DNA of 64,000 nucleotides, from positions 27,580,768 through 27,644,767 of the forward strand of contig NC_064831.1 in NCBI RefSeq assembly GCF_024166365.1. The letters are read 5' to 3'. The position numbers were made by a program, and so were the translations under genes. Shown piece after piece: positions 20,486-32,674 of the stretch; the first letter of the stretch is position 1; the number at the start of each line of letters is the position of its first letter. Source of the stretch: Elephas maximus indicus. Lineage: Eukaryota; Chordata; Mammalia; Proboscidea; Elephantidae. Below the pieces are notes generated by a model. It had not been told where the DNA came from and made no database searches. It was given only the letters and a program-made list of their open reading frames with translations.

Positions 20486-23400
20486 ACCTTTTCTTGAGTT
20501 CTTATAATAGTGATCTCATACAATATTTTTCCTTCAGTGACTAATTTCACTCAGCATAATGCCTTCCAGATTCCTCCACGTTATGAGATGCTACATGGAT
20601 TAATCATTGTTCTTTATCATTGCATTGTATTCCATTGTGTGAATATACCATAATTTTTTAATTCATTCATCCATTGATGGGCGCTTTGATTGTTTTCATC
20701 TTTTTGCTATTGTAAACAGTGCTGCAATGAACGCGGGTATGCATATATTTATTCATGTGAGGGCTCTTATTTCTCTAGGATGTATTCTAAGGGGTAGGAT
20801 GACTGGATCTTATGGTAATTCTATTTCTAGCTTTTTAAGGAAGGACCAAATAGATTTCCAAAGTGGTTTTACCATTTTACATTCCCACCAGCAGTGTATA
20901 AGTGTTCCAGTCTCTCTACAACCTCTCTACCATTTATTATTTTGAGTTTTTTGTATTAATGACAGCCTTGTTCAGGTGAGATGGAATCTCATTTTAGTTT
21001 TGATTTGCATTTCTCTAATGGCTTTTTTTTTTTTTAATGGCTAGTGATCATGAACATTTCCTCATGTGTCTGTTACCTACCTGAATGTCTTCTTTGGCAA
21101 GTGCCTGTTCATATCCTTTGCCCATTTTTTAATTGGGTTGTTTGTCTTTTTGTTGTCAAGGTTTTGCAGAATCTTGTAGAAGTTAGAGATTAGACGCTGA
21201 TCAGATTTGTCACAGCCAAATATCTTTTCCCAGTCTGTAGCTTGTCTTTTTACTCTTTTGGTGAAGTCTTTGGATGAGCATAAGTGTTTGAGTTTTAGAA
21301 GGTCCCCGTTATCTAGTTTCTCAGTTGGTGTTTGTGTATTAGTAGTAATGTTTTATATACTGTTTATGCCATGTCTTAGGGCCCCTAATATTGTCCCTAT
21401 GTTTTCTTCCATGATCTTTATCATTTTAGATTTTATATTTAGGTCTTTGATCCATTTTGAGTTCGTTTTTGTGCATGGTGTGAGGTATGGGTCTTGTTTC
21501 ATTTTTTTGCTGATGGATATCCAGTTATGCCAGCACCATTTGTTAAAGAATCTAACTTGGCCTCATTTAAGTAACTTTGAGCCTTTTGTCAAATATCAGC
21601 TGCTCATAAAACTCATAGGTAGATGAATTTATGTCTGTATTCTCAATTTTGTTCCATTGGTCTATGTATCTGTTGTACCAGTACCAGGCTGTTTTGGCTA
21701 CTGTGGCAGTATAATAGGTTCTAAAATCAGGTAGTGCGAGGCCCACTTTGTTCTTTTTCTGTAGCTTTACTTATCCAGGGCCTCTCCCCTTTCTATATGA
21801 AGTTGGTGACTTGTTTCTCCATCTCATTAAAAAATGTCATTGGAATTTGGATTGGGATTGCATTGTATCTATAGATTGCTTTGGGTAGAATAGACATTTT
21901 CACAATGTTGAGTCTTCCTTTCCATAAGCAAGGTATGTTTTTCCATTTATGTAGGTCTCTTTTGGTTTCTTGCAGAAGTGTCTTGTAGTTTTCTTTGTAT
22001 AGGTCTTTTACGTCTCTAGTTAGATTTACTCCTAAGTATTTGATCTTCTTGGGGGCTGTTGTAAATGGTATTGATTTGGTGATTTCCTCTTTGACCTTCT
22101 CTTTGTTGGTGTAGTGGAATCCAGCTGATTTGTGTATGTTCATCTTGTATCCTGATACTTTGCTGAGCTCTTCTATTAGTTCCTGTAGTTTTCTTGTGAA
22201 TTCTTTAGGGTTTTCTGTGTATAAGATCATATCATCAGCAAATAGAGCTACTTTTATGTCTTCCTTACCAACTTGGATGCAACACTTTATTTCTTTTTCT
22301 AGCCTGATTGCTCTGGTTAGGACCTCTAGCACAACGTTGAGTAAGTGGTGATAAAGGGCATCATTGTCTGGTTCCTGTTCTCAAGGGGAATGCTTTCAGG
22401 CTCTCTCCATTTAGGAAGATATTGGCTGTTGGCTTTGTATAAATGCCCTTTATATTGTTGAAGAATTTCACTTTTATTCCTATTTTACTGAGAGTGTTTA
22501 TCATGAATGGGTGTTGGACTTTGTCAGATGCCTTTTCTGCATCAATTGATAAGATTATGTGGTTCTTGTCCTTTGATTTATTTATGTGATGGATTATATT
22601 GCCTGTTTTTCAAATGCTGAACCATCCCTGCATACCTGGTATGAATTCTACTTGGTCATGGTGAATTATTTTTTTGATATGCCTTTGAATTCTATTGGCT
22701 AGAATTTTGTTGAGGATGTTTGTGTCTAAGTTTGTGAGGGATATTGGTCTGCAGTTTTCTTTTTTTGTGGTGTCTTTACCGGGTTTTGGTATCAAGGTTA
22801 TGTTGGCTTCATAGAACAAGCTTGGGAGTATGCCATCCTCTTCTATGCTCTAAAATACCTTTAGTAGTAGTGGTGTTAACTCTTTGAACGTTTGTTAGAA
22901 TTCTCCAGGGAAGCCATCAGGGCCAGGAGTTTTTTTGTTGGGAGTTCTTGAATTATCTTTTCAATCTCTTCTTTTGTTATGGATTTATTTAGTTGTCCTA
23001 CTTCTGTTTGTGTTAGTTTAGGTAGGTAGTGTGTTTCTAGAAATTTGTCCATTTCCTCTCTGTTTTAAATTTGTTAAGAGTACAACTTTTCATACTATTC
23101 TGTTATGATTCTTTTAATTTCATTTGGGTCTGTTGTGATATCGCCTATGTCATTTCTTATTTGGGTTATTTGCGTGCCTCCTGTTTTTCTTTTGTCAGTT
23201 TGGCCAATGGTTTACTGATTTTGTTGATCTTTTCAAAGAAGCAGCTTTTGATCTTGTTAACTCAATTGTTTTTCTGTTCTCTATTTCATTTAATTCTGCT
23301 CTGATTTTTATTATTTGCTTTCTTCTGGTGCTCAAGGTCTTCTTTTGCTGCTGTCTTTCTATTTGTTCAAGTTGTAGGGATTCTTTGATTTTGGCCATTT

Positions 23401-24319
23401 CTTCTTTTTGGATGTGTGCATTTATTGATATAAATTGACCTCTGAGCACTGCTTTTGCTGTGTCCAAACGTTCTGGTAGAAAGTGTTTTCATTCTCATTT
23501 GATTCTATGAACTTCTTTATTCCATCCTTAATTTCTTCTTTAACCCAGTAGTTTTGAAGCTGTTGTTCACTTTCCATATGTTTGATTTTTTTTCCTTGCC
23601 TTTTCTGTTATTGATTTCTACTGTTACGGTTTTATGGTCAGAAAAGACCCTTTGTAATATTTCGATGTTTTGGATTCTGTTAATTCTTGCTTTATGACCT
23701 AATATGTGGTGTATTCTGGAGAATGTTCCATGTGCATTGGAAAAGAAAGTATATTTGGCTGCTGTTGGGTGGAGTGTTCTGTATATGTCTATGAGGTCAA
23801 GTTGGTTGATTGTGGCATTTAAATCTTCTGTGTCTTTATTGAACCTCTTTCTGTATGTTCTGTCCTTCACCGAAAGTGGTGTGTTGGTCTCCTACTATTA
23901 TTGTGGAGTTGTCTATCTGTCTTTTCAATGCTGTTAGAGTTTGTTTTATGAATTTTGGAGCCCTATTGTTTGATGCTTAAATATTTATTATGTTTATATC
24001 CTTCTGATATGTTGACCTTTTAATCATTATATAGTGTCCTTCCTTATCGTTTGTGGTGGATTTTACTTTAAAGTCTGTTTTTTCAGAAGTTAATATTGCC
24101 ATCCCTGCTCTTTTTTTATTGTTCTTTGCTTGATATATTTTTTTTCTACCCTTTGAGTTTTAGTTTGTTTGTGTCTTTAAATCTAAGGTGTCTCTTGTAG
24201 GAAGCATATAGATAGATCGTGTTTTTTTAACCATTATGCCACTTTCTGTCTCTTTATTTGTGGATTTAGTCCATTTACATTAGAATAATTATTGATAGGT
24301 ATCAGTTTAGGGCTGTCAT
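20486..24319 (-). pseudogene. L1 copy 2 ORF2 remnant (endonuclease-reverse transcriptase)
   Basis: The start is placed at 24319-24317 (ATG ACA GCC CTA AAC), giving about 3.83 kb, the normal ORF2 size. The endonuclease region (23517-23870) has 'DLIDIYRTLHP' and 'FSDHK', but the usual S-K-I-D-H box reads S-R-I-H-H, losing an Asp. The RT fingers/palm region shows '[20 protein letters not shown]' and '[20 protein letters not shown]' at 22610-22819. The catalytic F-A-D-D is intact in the 179-codon frame 21793-22332, followed by '[17 protein letters not shown]'. Multiple frameshifts and stops separate these pieces. No activity is expected. Confidence 0.9.
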
Positions 24320-24818
24320 TTTGATGTCTTTTTGTGTGTGTATTGTTGACAGTTTCTTTTTTCTACCTAATTTTTGATGCTGAGTCATTTTTCTTTATAT
24401 ATTGTCTTTTCCTCTTTTTCATTGTTGTTGCTTTTGTGTTTGCTCAGTCTATGTTTTTCTTGTTTTTTATTTAGATGTGTAGTACTCTTATTTTCCTTTT
24501 TGGTTACTTTTCTATTTACCCCTATTTTTCTAAGTTTAAACCAAACTTTTATTTCTTTATATCGCCTTGACTTCCTCTCCATATGAAAGATCTATGACTA
24601 CATTTTTTAGTCCCTCTTTTTTGATGTAATGTTGTTATCTTTTACATAATGACATCTCTGTTTCCCTGTTTTGAGCATTTTAGCTTTTATTTATTTTGTG
24701 ATTTCCCTCTCTGGGTTAATATATGGGTGCTCTGTCCTGTGTTCTACTCTTGGTTTGTTATCTGATGTTATTGATTTTTTAACCAGAGAACTCCCTTTAG
24801 TATTTCTTATAATTTTGA
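24320..24818 (-). other. L1 copy 2 inter-ORF spacer, 499 bp
   Basis: It lies between the ORF1 stop (TAA, complement of 24819-24821) and the ORF2 ATG. It is AT-rich with no long open frame. Segments such as the complement of 'taagtttaaaccaaact' and 'catatgaaagatctatgact' recur in the same order in L1 copy 1. Confidence 0.7.
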
Positions 24819-25743
24819 TTAGGTTTTTGCAAATTCCCTAAACTTCTCTTTATCTCGAAATGTCCTAATTTTGCCTTCATATTTGAGAGACAGTTTTGCT
24901 GGATATGTAATTCTTGGTTGGCAATCTTTTTTTTTTTTTTCTTCAGTGCTTTGTATATGCCATCCCATTGCCTTCTTGCCTGAGTGGTTTCTGCTGAGGA
25001 GTCCGAGCTTAGTTTTATTGACTCTCCTTTGTAGATGACTTTTTGTTCATCCCTAGCTGCTCTTAAAATTCTCTCTTTATCTTTGGTTTTGGCAAGTTTG
25101 ATTATGATATGTCTTGGTGACTTTCTTTTGGGATCTACCTTGTGTGGGGTTCAATGAGCATCTTGGATACTTATCTTTTCATCTTTCACTATATCAGGGA
25201 AGTTTTCTACCAACAGATCTTCAACAATTCTATCTGTAGCTTTTGCTATCCCTTCCTGTTCTGGTACTCCAATCACTCATAGGTTATTTCTCTTGGTAGA
25301 TTCCCACATAATTCTTAGGGTTTCTTCATTTTTTCAAGTTCTTTTATCTGATTTTTCCTCAAATATGTTGGTGTGAAGTGCTTAGTCTTCAATCTCACTA
25401 ATTCTGACTTCCATTTCTTCAATTCTGCTCCTATGACTTTCTATTGAGTTGTCTAATTCTGAAATTTTATCGTTAATCTTCTGAATTTTTGTTTGCCGTC
25501 TCTCTATGGATTCTTGGAGCCTGTTAAAGTTGCCTTATGCTCTTCTCTAATCTTCTTATGTTCCTCTAATGCTATGTCTGTGTGTTCCAGGGCTTTTTCT
25601 GTGTTTTGCCTGATCTCCTTCTTGATCTCTTGAAGAGTTCTATATATTAACCTTTTGTATTCTACCTCTGATAGTTCCAGGAAGTTCTCTTCATTTGCAA
25701 GGTTTCTTGAGTCTTTGTTTTGGGAGCCTGCTGAAGCCATCAT
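24819..25743 (-). pseudogene. L1 copy 2 ORF1 remnant (RNA-binding protein)
   Basis: The start is at the tandem ATGATG (25743-25738). The N-terminal frame begins MMASAGSQNKDSRN and becomes a charged, heptad-like coiled coil ('LQEIKKEIRQNTEKALEH', 'IREEHK'). The RRM/CTD part near 25050-25130 reads 'SPRHIIIKLAKTKDKERILR' and the end reads 'KLSLKYEGKIRTFRDKEKFR' before TAA. The total of about 308 codons fits ORF1 proteins (human 338). The frame is not continuous. Confidence 0.85.
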
Positions 25744-27132
25744 GGCCTGCCTCTTTATGTGATTCGATATTGACTGTTGTTTCCAAGCTATCAATAAGTT
25801 ATTGTAGTCATTTATTTTGTTTGTTTACTATGTCCTACTTTCTTGTTTTGTTTTCTTTTGATATTCCCAAATAGGCTGCTCAAGTGAGCTAGTTTGATTA
25901 TTGGTACCTTTGAAGCTCTAAAGTCCTGCCTCCAGGTGTCTAGAGCTATTACTAGGTATATGAGTCCAGGAACCCATTTACTTTTCCTGTATGGATTCAG
26001 CTTAGGTGCCCAGGTAGTCGGTCACCAAGTGGGTGGAGCATAGGTAGGCATGGGTATCTGGCTGCAGTAGGGGCTCACAGGCTGAGCAAGGTAGGTGACT
26101 GACAATCACCCCAAGTGTCTGTGAGGAAAGCATGTTCCTCTTCCCTAGAGCACCTAGGTGGGTGGGTTTTGCAGCTGGACTATGGGCACCCAATGCTTTC
26201 GGCTGTAAGACTGGGAGGCACCAGTACCCTTGGACTCCTGTCTGGGATGGTTAGTTGCCGTGGATGAAGCCACTAGTCCTCAGGTCCCAGATATTGGTAG
26301 GTGAGGACTCTTCTTAACAGGCTGAGTGGTGTCAAATGTCATGAACCTGCTTCTCCACCATGTAGCTGAAACAGTTGAAGTCAGGCTTCAGCTATATACC
26401 CTGTTGTACTGTGCTAATGAGGGCTTCAATTGGGCCCACATAGGTCTATGCAGGGGTGAAAAGCATTCAAAGTCCATGGACTTTCTTATGACTATGTCTA
26501 GGCAAAGGAGCTGTTTCTGCCCTGATTTTCTAGCTTAGGGGAGTTGACAGATTATTTTTCCCCTCTGTTTGTTAATATGTTCCTTCTCCAAGGCTGGGAG
26601 GATGGCCCAGGGTGAGCAACAGGTCCTACTTCCAGCCCAGGGAAAGCGGATCTCACTGAAACTGGCTCAGGACCCAGTGCAGAGCAAGGAGGTTTCACTT
26701 AAATGGCAGAATTTTTTCAAAAGGGGTATTTTTTGGTGCGTGTGGTATATTAGACGCAAATACTCATCTTTTGCTGAGAGGGCCACTTTTCCCTGATTCT
26801 GGAGGTGTGGTTGAACTCTCTACTGCTTAGTCTCTCCCGATGTGGAAAACATGTCCAAAACACCACTGCTTATCTTACAGCACTTGCGGCAGCGGATCCA
26901 GCCTGTGGCGTGCTGGTTCCTGCCAGGTCGGGTCTGGCAACTCCTCACTGCTTCTGAACTGTCTCTCCTTCACCCTGCCAGTTAGTCTGATTCCTCAACT
27001 TTGCCTTTGGTGTTCAGGGCTGCTAGATTGTCATATATGATTGATTCTCTTTTTTTTTTTTGGGGGGGGTCTTTGTTGTAAGCAGGATTACTGCATACAT
27101 CTGACTACTCTGCCATCTTGGCCCCACTTCTG
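25744..27132 (-). promoter_or_regulatory. L1 copy 2 5' UTR with YY1-like site
   Basis: A GC-richer 5' UTR of about 1.38 kb without tandem monomers. At its extreme 5' end, 27111-27119 on the plus strand reads gccatcttg, so the sense strand has CAAGATGGC, the core of the YY1 site found at the start of human L1. It does not visibly resemble the 5' UTR of L1 copy 1. Confidence 0.75.
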
Positions 27133-27270
27133 CTCCATAGGATTTTTAATGATATATTTATTTTTAAAAATAGATTGCCAGGCCTTTCTTCCAAGGTACT
27201 TCTGGATGGACTGGAACTTCCAATCTTTTGGTTAGCAGCTGAGCACATTAACATTTGGTATAACCTAGGG

Positions 27271-28085
27271 TCTCCTTAAAAGGCAAAGTATGTGAATTTT
27301 CTTTTTGATATTCATTTCTTCCCTCTCCCTCCATCACAGCCTACACTCAGGAAAGCATCAGAGATAATTCATACTGCTGTGTAAATAGCCCGTAGTGGAG
27401 AGTACTTTAGCTGAAAAAGTGGAGCTAAGAGAAGGATGAAATGTTCTGCACCAGCCAATATGTAAACAATGTCCTTTTGGTTTTGTTTCATAGCCACAAA
27501 ACCTCCAAAATTTCTGAAAGCCATGTAAACCATATCATTATGCATGGGTGATATAATATTTAGGATTTATTTGGTGAACTCTTGAAAATAATCACTAAGA
27601 CCTTCAAATTAATCATTTAACATCTAGATCACACTTGAATACAAATTTAATTTCTTGGTTATATTCTACATTTTCTTTATCATCACTGAGTTATTTTCTT
27701 AATGGGAAGAACTAATAGCAAATGCTATAGGATTCTATAAAATTCTAGAAATTCTGTCCTCTGGCATGTTTCCGTGGCAGAATAAAAATAGCTATAATAA
27801 GGCTTTTGACTGATTCATTCACCTTCTCTTGGTTTGCTAGCATGTTCAAATCTGACAAGAAATTGTGCTATTTGGAGATGGCAATTGCTTAATTAAGTTT
27901 ACCTGTCACAGAGGAAACATACAGAACATGTAGATACTGCCTTCTGTTTAGTGGATGATATACTGTAACCTGAGGTATAATACTAAGATTATGTCTAGAT
28001 GAGCATAGTGGAGAAATAGAAACACCATTATATTAATCAAGTCAATGTCAACTCATACTACCCTAACTAAGCAGGTCCAATTTCC
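27271..28085. other. Unassigned AT-rich sequence
   Basis: No recognised gene or repeat. Ordinary intergenic composition. Confidence 0.6.
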
Positions 28086-28089
28086 CTGT

Positions 28090-28270
28090 CAGAGAACTCT
28101 TAGCCCTTGGTGTCTCTCTTTAGGACTTGTAACATTTTCATTTTTATGTGGTTATTTAACTACTTGACGAATACATATCTCCCCCTTTGGACCATAAGGG
28201 CAGGGTCCGTGTCTGTTTTACCATTGTATTATCAGCACATAGCATAGTGCTTCTTAAACACAGGTGTCAA
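28090..28270 (+). mobile_element. L2 LINE 3'-end fragment
   Basis: 'ccataagggcagggtccgtg', then 'tctgttttaccattgtatta' and 'agcacatagcatagtgcttc' follow the order of the L2 3' end in sense orientation. Confidence 0.7.
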
Positions 28271-28681
28271 TGTTTTGTGTACATTTGTACATACTTGAGG
28301 GGAAGTATGAAAAGGTAATTAGTGTCCCAAATATTTCTCCTATTAACTGGCTAATCTGTGGCTTCTCACACTATTTGACACTACCTTCTTTCCTCTTATC
28401 CATCTCTCTTAATTTCCTATTCCCTGATCTATCATGGCCTTGCCAAGCTTGGACCTCATACTTCCTAGACAGGATAATGAACAGGTTTCGCCTTCCTTTC
28501 TTCACCTCCTCTTCTAAACATAAATTACTCTATCCAACTGCTAAAAAAAGTAGATATTCCTCTGACTCAGGGACACATTCATTCCATTTATATTCCACTC
28601 TCCTGGCAGTGAGCCCTTATTTTTAAAGTTAATCCCTTCTGGGGCTTTGCATAAATAGTTCCTCATACATCTAATAGACAG

Positions 28682-28948
28682 GCAGATGTTGCCTAGTGGT
28701 TAGGTGTGAACAGGTTGGGGTTAGCCTGTCTAGATTCAAATACTTATTATGCCACTAATTAGCCATCTGGTCTTGGGAAAATTACTTGGACAAGTTCTCT
28801 GGGCCTCATAGTCCTCCCCTGTAAAGCAGGGGTAACAATATCTAATATATAAAGCTGCTACTAGGATCAGAAGGGATAATATAGAGAGTCCCTAGGACCA
28901 TGGCTGGCTCAGAGTAGGTACTCAACAAATATTAGCTATTACTATAAA
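28682..28948 (+). mobile_element. MIR, near full length
   Basis: Nearly the whole MIR order is visible: head 'ttgcctagtggttagg', B-box-like 'gattcaaata', core 'cttgggaaaattacttgg', 'cctgtaaagcaggggtaaca', and the L2-like tail 'gagtaggtactcaacaaata'. Confidence 0.9.
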
Positions 28949-30175
28949 GCATGTGTCTTGCCTTCTTCCTCTACATGTAAATATTCAGTTAAACACCTGT
29001 ACCTGATTTATAATTCATTCTCATTACATCTTTACTCTCAACATCAAATTTCTTAAATTCTGCTCTTTTCTCACTTCCTAGTCCATTCTTATCTACTGAA
29101 AATAGATACTGATAACTAAAAAGATATCGCAGGTGATTGGAAAGCTACAGGTGGTTATCGTCCATCTCAGGCAAACACTGGACCCAATCTATTCCTCTCC
29201 TTTCTACAACCCACACCCCAATGGCTTCCTCTCTTCTTCTTCCACACTTACAGAGACTAAGTCTAGAAAAGACTAGCTGTTCTGAGGTTAGTAGATGAGA
29301 ATGGTTTGCTCTCACATTAACTTTAGCCTACTGACAGTTCTACCACTCTTGAGTTCTTGTATATCTCCAGATAACCTTTATTAGATTATTGGTTACTCAC
29401 TGGTGGGTATTTGGAAACAACGATATAGTACTTGGAAGAAATTAAATGATAACTTTGAAACGTAAGGTCTTTTTTTTGTGAGATATGAAATATCTCCTTT
29501 CTAAGAGTGCTTCCTGGTCTATATAAAAAATGCTTAAAATTTCAGGCAAAAAATTGATTTTTTTTGTTCTAGAAAATTATTGGAAACACCAAGGTTAGGA
29601 ATATTAAATTGGTCATCACAAATTACTCCTAAGCAATGGTTAGAATGTTCACAAGCATGAAATACCCATCCTAAGTCAGGCAGGTGATAGTCATACATAA
29701 CTCTACTTTTATAATTTCAAAAAGAACTGCCAACATGGTGAACACAATTATTGTCACTGAATTGTACTTGTGAATATTGTTGAAATGGCAAGGGTTTTGT
29801 TACATACGTATTTACAACAATAAATTTTATAAAAAGAAGGAACTGCCAATATCTTGGCATCCTAGAAAGTTCTAGAAGGTACAAAATCTTCAGTTCTCTA
29901 AGTCCACTTAAATATGAACTCACAAAACCTATCAACAGTTCAGATTACAAAGCAAAGCAAGTGCGTTCATCTCTGGCAGCTATCTTGAATAGTATAATGA
30001 CAGTTTTTGAACATTATTTGTGGTCTAAAATTACTTCACAGTTTTGTGACTAGGGTAAAATGGCTGTGAGAGAACACTGATATCTTTAACTTAAAGAAAA
30101 ATGCTGTAAATACTGTTGTTAAAATTAAAAAAAAAGTTATTTATTTTATTTTTTATTTATCTATTTACTTTAGGT
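28949..30175. other. Unassigned sequence
   Basis: No repeat family or coding region recognised. Short ORFs lack protein-like features. Confidence 0.6.
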
Positions 30176-30304
30176 AACATTAAAGCTTGGGACTGGGATA
30201 AAGAGCAAGAATTCCAAGCAGAACAAACAATGCTAGCAAATGCATGGAGTTATGAAAGGGTCTGACACAGAGGAAGAGCAGCATATGGTTTAGGATGCCT
30301 GCTT

Positions 30305-30972
30305 TGGACTGATGGTGTAACTTGACCCTACAAATGCCAGTAAATTTCCATTAGTCCTTAAACTAGGCCAAGCCAGATTTGGCCCCCCCTGCTTGCGCAG
30401 AAGGGCCAGCTATGACCGTTAATTGACCTCAACAGATGACGCAGCAACAGGTGGAACAAATCAGAAGGAAACTCATCACCGGGACCCGATTCCAAAGCAA
30501 GAAGTCTGACAAGAACCACATCATCTCCTGTTTTCTGGTCCTGCAGCATCTTCCTTCTAAAATTTGCCCTCCCCAGTATGCCTGTGTGGCCACCGTCTTG
30601 GTGCTCAAATCGTGTATAATCCCTGCTTCCCCGTAGCTTGGAGCCCTGGTGGCACAGTGGTTAAGAGCTACAGCGAGCTATGGCTGCTAAACAAAAGGTC
30701 AGCAATTTGAATCCAGCAGCCACTGCTTGGAAACCCTATGGGGGAGTTCTACTCTGTCCTACAGTGTTGCTATAAGTTGGAATCAACTCGACGGCAATAG
30801 GTTTGGATTTTTTTGTGTGTGTTTTTTCCCCCAAAGCTTGGGGAGTCAGATTTGAGTAACATCTTCCCAGCTCCTTGCTCTGAGCATTGCAATAAAGTTA
30901 CTGTCTCTTGCTCATAGGCTGGTGTCAAGATTATTGGCTTGCCAGACAGAAGTCACCTTCTAGGGTTTGGCA
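30305..30972 (+). mobile_element. Solo LTR of a class I ERV-like element, split by a SINE
   Basis: The U3-like part includes 'aaactaggccaagccagatt'. A polyadenylation signal (aataaa in 'gcaataaagttactg') lies near 30892. A short U5-like end follows ('ggctggtgtcaagattattg' to 'gtttggca'). This is the layout of gammaretrovirus-like LTRs. An AfroSINE is inserted at 30642-30834. No gag, pol or env sequence adjoins. The left boundary is approximate. Confidence 0.6.
30635..30841 (+). mobile_element. AfroSINE inside ERV LTR, 7-bp TSD
   Basis: It has the 'gagccctggtggcacagtgg' head and 'ggaatcaactcgacggcaat' tail. The duplication 'agcttgg' lies at 30635-30641 and 30835-30841. Removing it restores a continuous LTR. 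Confidence 0.9.
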
Positions 30973-31313
30973 AAAATGGGAGGTTATAGTGGAGAAATGT
31001 GTAGTAGCCAGGTAATTGAGGGCATTGTACTCTATGCTGGATAGTTGCATTTTATTGCATTGATAATGTGAAGCCATTGAAAGGCTTAAAGTACACAAAA
31101 AGTATGCTCATTTTTGAGTTTTAGAAAGAACATTCTACTAGCAATGTATAGGTTTTATGAAGGTAAATATGACCTACAACAGTGATTTCACAATACAGGT
31201 AGATTGTAATATAAGAATTAATGGAAAGCTTAAAAGATGGCACAGATTTCTAGTTCCCACCCTAAATTTACTGAATCACAATTTCCGTGGGGTTGGAGTT
31301 GGAGAAAGGAGCC

Positions 31314-31508
31314 CTGGTAGTGCAGTTGTTTTGGTTATCGGCCGATAACCAAGGTCGGCAACTGAATCCACCAGCTATTCCATGGGAGAAAGAAGTGGCA
31401 GTCTGCTTTCATAAAGATTACAATCTTGGAAACCCTATGGGGCAATTTTGCTCTGTCCTATAGAGTCTCTATGAGTCGGAATCAACTTGACAGTAGTGGG
31501 TTTAGTGT
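31314..31508 (+). mobile_element. AfroSINE inserted in the MER5-like element
   Basis: Head 'ggagccctggtagtgcag', body 'agattacaatcttggaaacc', tail 'tatgagtcggaatcaacttg'. Flanks with 'tggagttggagaa' on the left and 'tggagtttgagaa' on the right look like a diverged TSD. The head contains a perfect 22-bp palindrome at 31331-31352. Confidence 0.88.
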
Positions 31509-31846
31509 TGGGATGGAGTTTGAGAACCTGTATTTTTAAAAAATCTCCCTTATTAGTTATATATTGCTGCATTGCAACTTGGTAGCTAAAACAACACACA
31601 TTTGGTATATCACAGTTTTTGTTGGTCAAGAGTTGGGGCTCAGATTAGCCTCTACTTCAGAGTGTCTCACAAGGCTGTAATCAGGATGTTGGCCAGGACG
31701 AGGGTCTCATCCGAAGCTTGACTGGGGAAGGATCTGCTTCTAAGCTCACATGGCTGTTAGCAAGATTCAGTTCCTTGTGGGCTGTGGGACTGAGGGTCTC
31801 AGCTTCTTGCTGGCTGTTGTCTGAAAACAGCCCTCTGCCCTTATCC

Positions 31847-32009
31847 AGAAGCCCTGGTGGCACAGTGGTTAAGAGCTCAGCTGCTAATGAAAAGGTCAGC
31901 AGTTCAAATCCACCAGTTGCTCCTTGGAAACCCTATGGGAGTTTCACTCTGTCCTATGGGGTCGCTGTAAATCAGAATCAGCTTGACCACAAGGAGTTTG
32001 GTTTGGACT
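31847..32009 (+). mobile_element. AfroSINE inserted in the MLT-like LTR
   Basis: Full head 'agccctggtggcacagtgg', 'gtcagcagttcaaatccacc' and the tail ending 'ggagtttggtttgga'. Confidence 0.9.
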
Positions 32010-32674
32010 TTTGCCTCTTTCCATGTGGGCCTCTTTATATAGAGGGTTATTTCATTAACACCAGCAAGGGGGAGTTGGCCAGCAAGATGGAAATTACAAC
32101 CTTATGTTGCATAATCACAGAAAAGAATCCTATCACTTTTGTATTCTTTTATTGGTTAAAAGCAATTTACAAATTCACATGATGTCCATGATCAAGAGTT
32201 GTTGTTAGGTGCCATCGAGTCAGTTCCAACTCATAGTGACCCTATGTACAACAGAACAAAGCACTGCCTGGTCCTATGCCACTCTCACAATCCTTCTATG
32301 TTTGGGCACATTGTTGCAGCCACTGTGTCAATCCATCTCATTGAGGGTCTTCCTCTTTTTTGCTGACCCTCTACTTTACCAAGCATGATGTCCTTCTCTG
32401 GGGACTAATCCCCCCTAATAACATGTCTAAAGTACATGAGACAAAGTCTACGTAGCATTCTGGCTCTACCTCTTCCAAGACAGATTTGCTTGCTCTTCTG
32501 GCAGTCCATGGTATATTCAATATTCTTCACCATCACCATAATTCAAATGCATTAATTCTTCTTTGGTGTTCCTTATTCATTGTCCAGTTTTCACATGCAT
32601 AGGAGACGATTGAAAACACCATGGCTTAGGTCAGGCACACACTTTAATCCTCAAAGTGACATATTTGTTTTTTT

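Larger units (their letters stand above)
19486..27147 (-). mobile_element. Full-length inactive L1 (L1 copy 2), inserted in a SINE
   Basis: The element is about 7.6 kb (19501-27132) with a 15-bp duplication: 'ctcgatagggttttt' at 19486-19500 and 'ctccataggattttt' at 27133-27147 (13 of 15 identical). It begins at the right with the L1-like 5' motif GGGGCCAAGATGGC and ends at the left near a (gt)n-interrupted tail. Order from the 5' end: 5' UTR (25744-27125), ORF1 (24819-25743), spacer (24320-24818), ORF2 (20486-24319), 3' UTR (about 19501-20485). ORFs are interrupted. It is less decayed than L1 copy 1. Confidence 0.93.
19411..27270 (-). mobile_element. AfroSINE split by L1 copy 2
   Basis: The tail half lies at 19411-19500 ('actccaactcatggtgacct', 'gtcagattagaac'). 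The head half lies at 27133-27270 ('agattgccaggcctttcttc', 'cttttggttagcagctgag'). The two halves join at the L1 target duplication to restore a normal SINE order. The coordinates span the inserted L1. Confidence 0.88.
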
